Shown here: piece by piece, positions 55,302-56,046 of the stretch
Position numbering within the stretch: position 1 is the first letter of the stretch
Layout: each line of letters opens with the position of its first letter
Source: an uncultured Bacilli bacterium
GTDB taxonomy: Bacteria > Bacillota_I > Bacilli_A > RF39 > UBA660
Reading direction: 5' to 3'
Length of the DNA: 56,046 bases
NCBI GenBank assembly: GCA_944372315.1
Contig: CALVYX010000097.1
Coordinates: 1 to 56,046 of the forward strand
Made by a program: the position numbers and the translations under genes
Notes under the pieces: generated by a model
Told to the model about the DNA's origin: nothing
Seen by the model: the letters and a program-made list of their open reading frames with translations, nothing else
Database searches by the model: none

Positions 55302-55330
55302 TTGACTTAATAATTAAACTCTGTTATTCT
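55302..55330 (+). promoter_or_regulatory. rRNA promoter P1
   Basis: TTGACT (55302-55307), 17 bp, TATTCT (55325-55330). An A-rich tract directly upstream (about 55270-55300) resembles an UP element. Confidence 0.8.
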
Positions 55331-55401
55331 AGTACATGTCGTGTGAGAAATGTCGACAAAAAAGTGTCAAATAAAAAAGTTGTAAAAAGTTAAAAAATAT
55401 A

Positions 55402-55430
55402 TTGACTTTACATATTTTGTTTGGTATTCT
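55402..55430 (+). promoter_or_regulatory. rRNA promoter P2
   Basis: TTGACT (55402-55407), 17 bp, TATTCT (55425-55430), identical boxes to P1. GTCGAC (55438-55443) follows; it also occurs at 55352-55357. Confidence 0.82.
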
Positions 55431-55501
55431 TATATACGTCGACAAAAAAAGCCGATATAAAAAATATGTCAAATAAAAAAGTAAAAAAAGTAAAAAAACT
55501 A

Positions 55502-55530
55502 TTGACTTTACTTAATAAGTTTGATATATT
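55502..55530 (+). promoter_or_regulatory. rRNA promoter P3
   Basis: TTGACT (55502-55507), 17 bp, TATATT (55525-55530). The A-rich lead-in (TGTCAAATAAAAAAGT, 55467-55482) repeats the one before P2 (55365-55380). Confidence 0.82.
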
Positions 55531-55557
55531 ACTAATGCAACCCAGAAAATACAATAA

Positions 55558-55574
55558 TGATCTTTGAAAACTGA
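55558..55574 (+). promoter_or_regulatory. rRNA antitermination boxA
   Basis: TGATCTTTGAAAACTGA matches the bacterial boxA/leader consensus (TGNTCTTTGAAAACTG) found just before 16S genes, where Nus factors (NusG is in this window) assemble. Confidence 0.75.
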
Positions 55575-55635
55575 GCAAAACGTCAATTTGAGTAGCTAGG
55601 AATTTATTATTAAAATCAAACTATAAATATAAATT

Positions 55636-56046
<411 letters not shown>

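Overview
The window is AT-rich DNA with tightly packed genes, nearly all on the + strand. It looks like a chromosome segment of an uncultured Bacilli/Mollicutes-like bacterium, perhaps a gut RF39-type lineage. That assignment is an inference with moderate confidence. It rests on low-GC Firmicutes proteins and gene order, a Firmicutes-like 16S 5' end, and a beta subunit carrying the Asn reported for Mollicutes in the rifampicin pocket. UGA is still a stop codon: it ends several genes and an RF2 gene with its programmed frameshift is present. The organism therefore uses the standard bacterial code, unlike Mycoplasma.

Layout. 0-9 kb: tail of a surface protein, then ftsB/divIC, tilS, ftsH, dus, an RDD membrane protein, lysS, a permease and clpC (from 8.65 kb). 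11-25 kb: prfB, two tandem YitT proteins, an ftsE-ftsX-M23 peptidase operon for division-associated wall hydrolysis, uvrB, a radical SAM/SPASM enzyme, a YqeG-like phosphatase, uvrA, a YvlD-like membrane protein, lgt and trxB. 25-39 kb: the information-processing cluster secE, nusG, an unfamiliar gene, rplK, rplA, rplJ, rplL, two unfamiliar membrane-anchored proteins, an RsmC-like methyltransferase, rpoB and rpoC. 39-55 kb: accessory cell-surface functions. These are mscL (-), a pyruvyl-transferase-like protein, a flippase fused to a GT-D glycosyltransferase, a DUF308-type membrane protein with a papain-like domain (-), a 2561-residue cyclic beta-1,2-glucan synthase, pgi, an SPFH protein and a DUF402 phosphatase. 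55.2-56.0 kb: three tandem rRNA promoters with -35 boxes exactly 100 bp apart, boxA and the first ~410 nt of a 16S rRNA gene.

Regulatory sequence is readable. Most operons have a sigma-A promoter (TTGNNN, 17 bp, often TGnTATAAT) and end in an intrinsic terminator; several terminators carry the next promoter's -35 box in their 3' arm. Ribosomal protein genes have RNA leaders: two L1-site-like hairpins (before rplK and before rplA) and an L10 leader before rplJ.

The most unusual items are: a two-codon minigene (ATG-AAT-TAA with a strong Shine-Dalgarno) inside a hairpin at the 5' end of the RsmC-like mRNA; a gene with an internal duplication inserted between nusG and rplK; FtsH with a C-terminal Rho-N/SAP-like segment; flippase-GT-D and DUF308-papain-like fusions; a giant glucan synthase in this kind of organism; and a 16S base change inside the EUB338/341F primer site.
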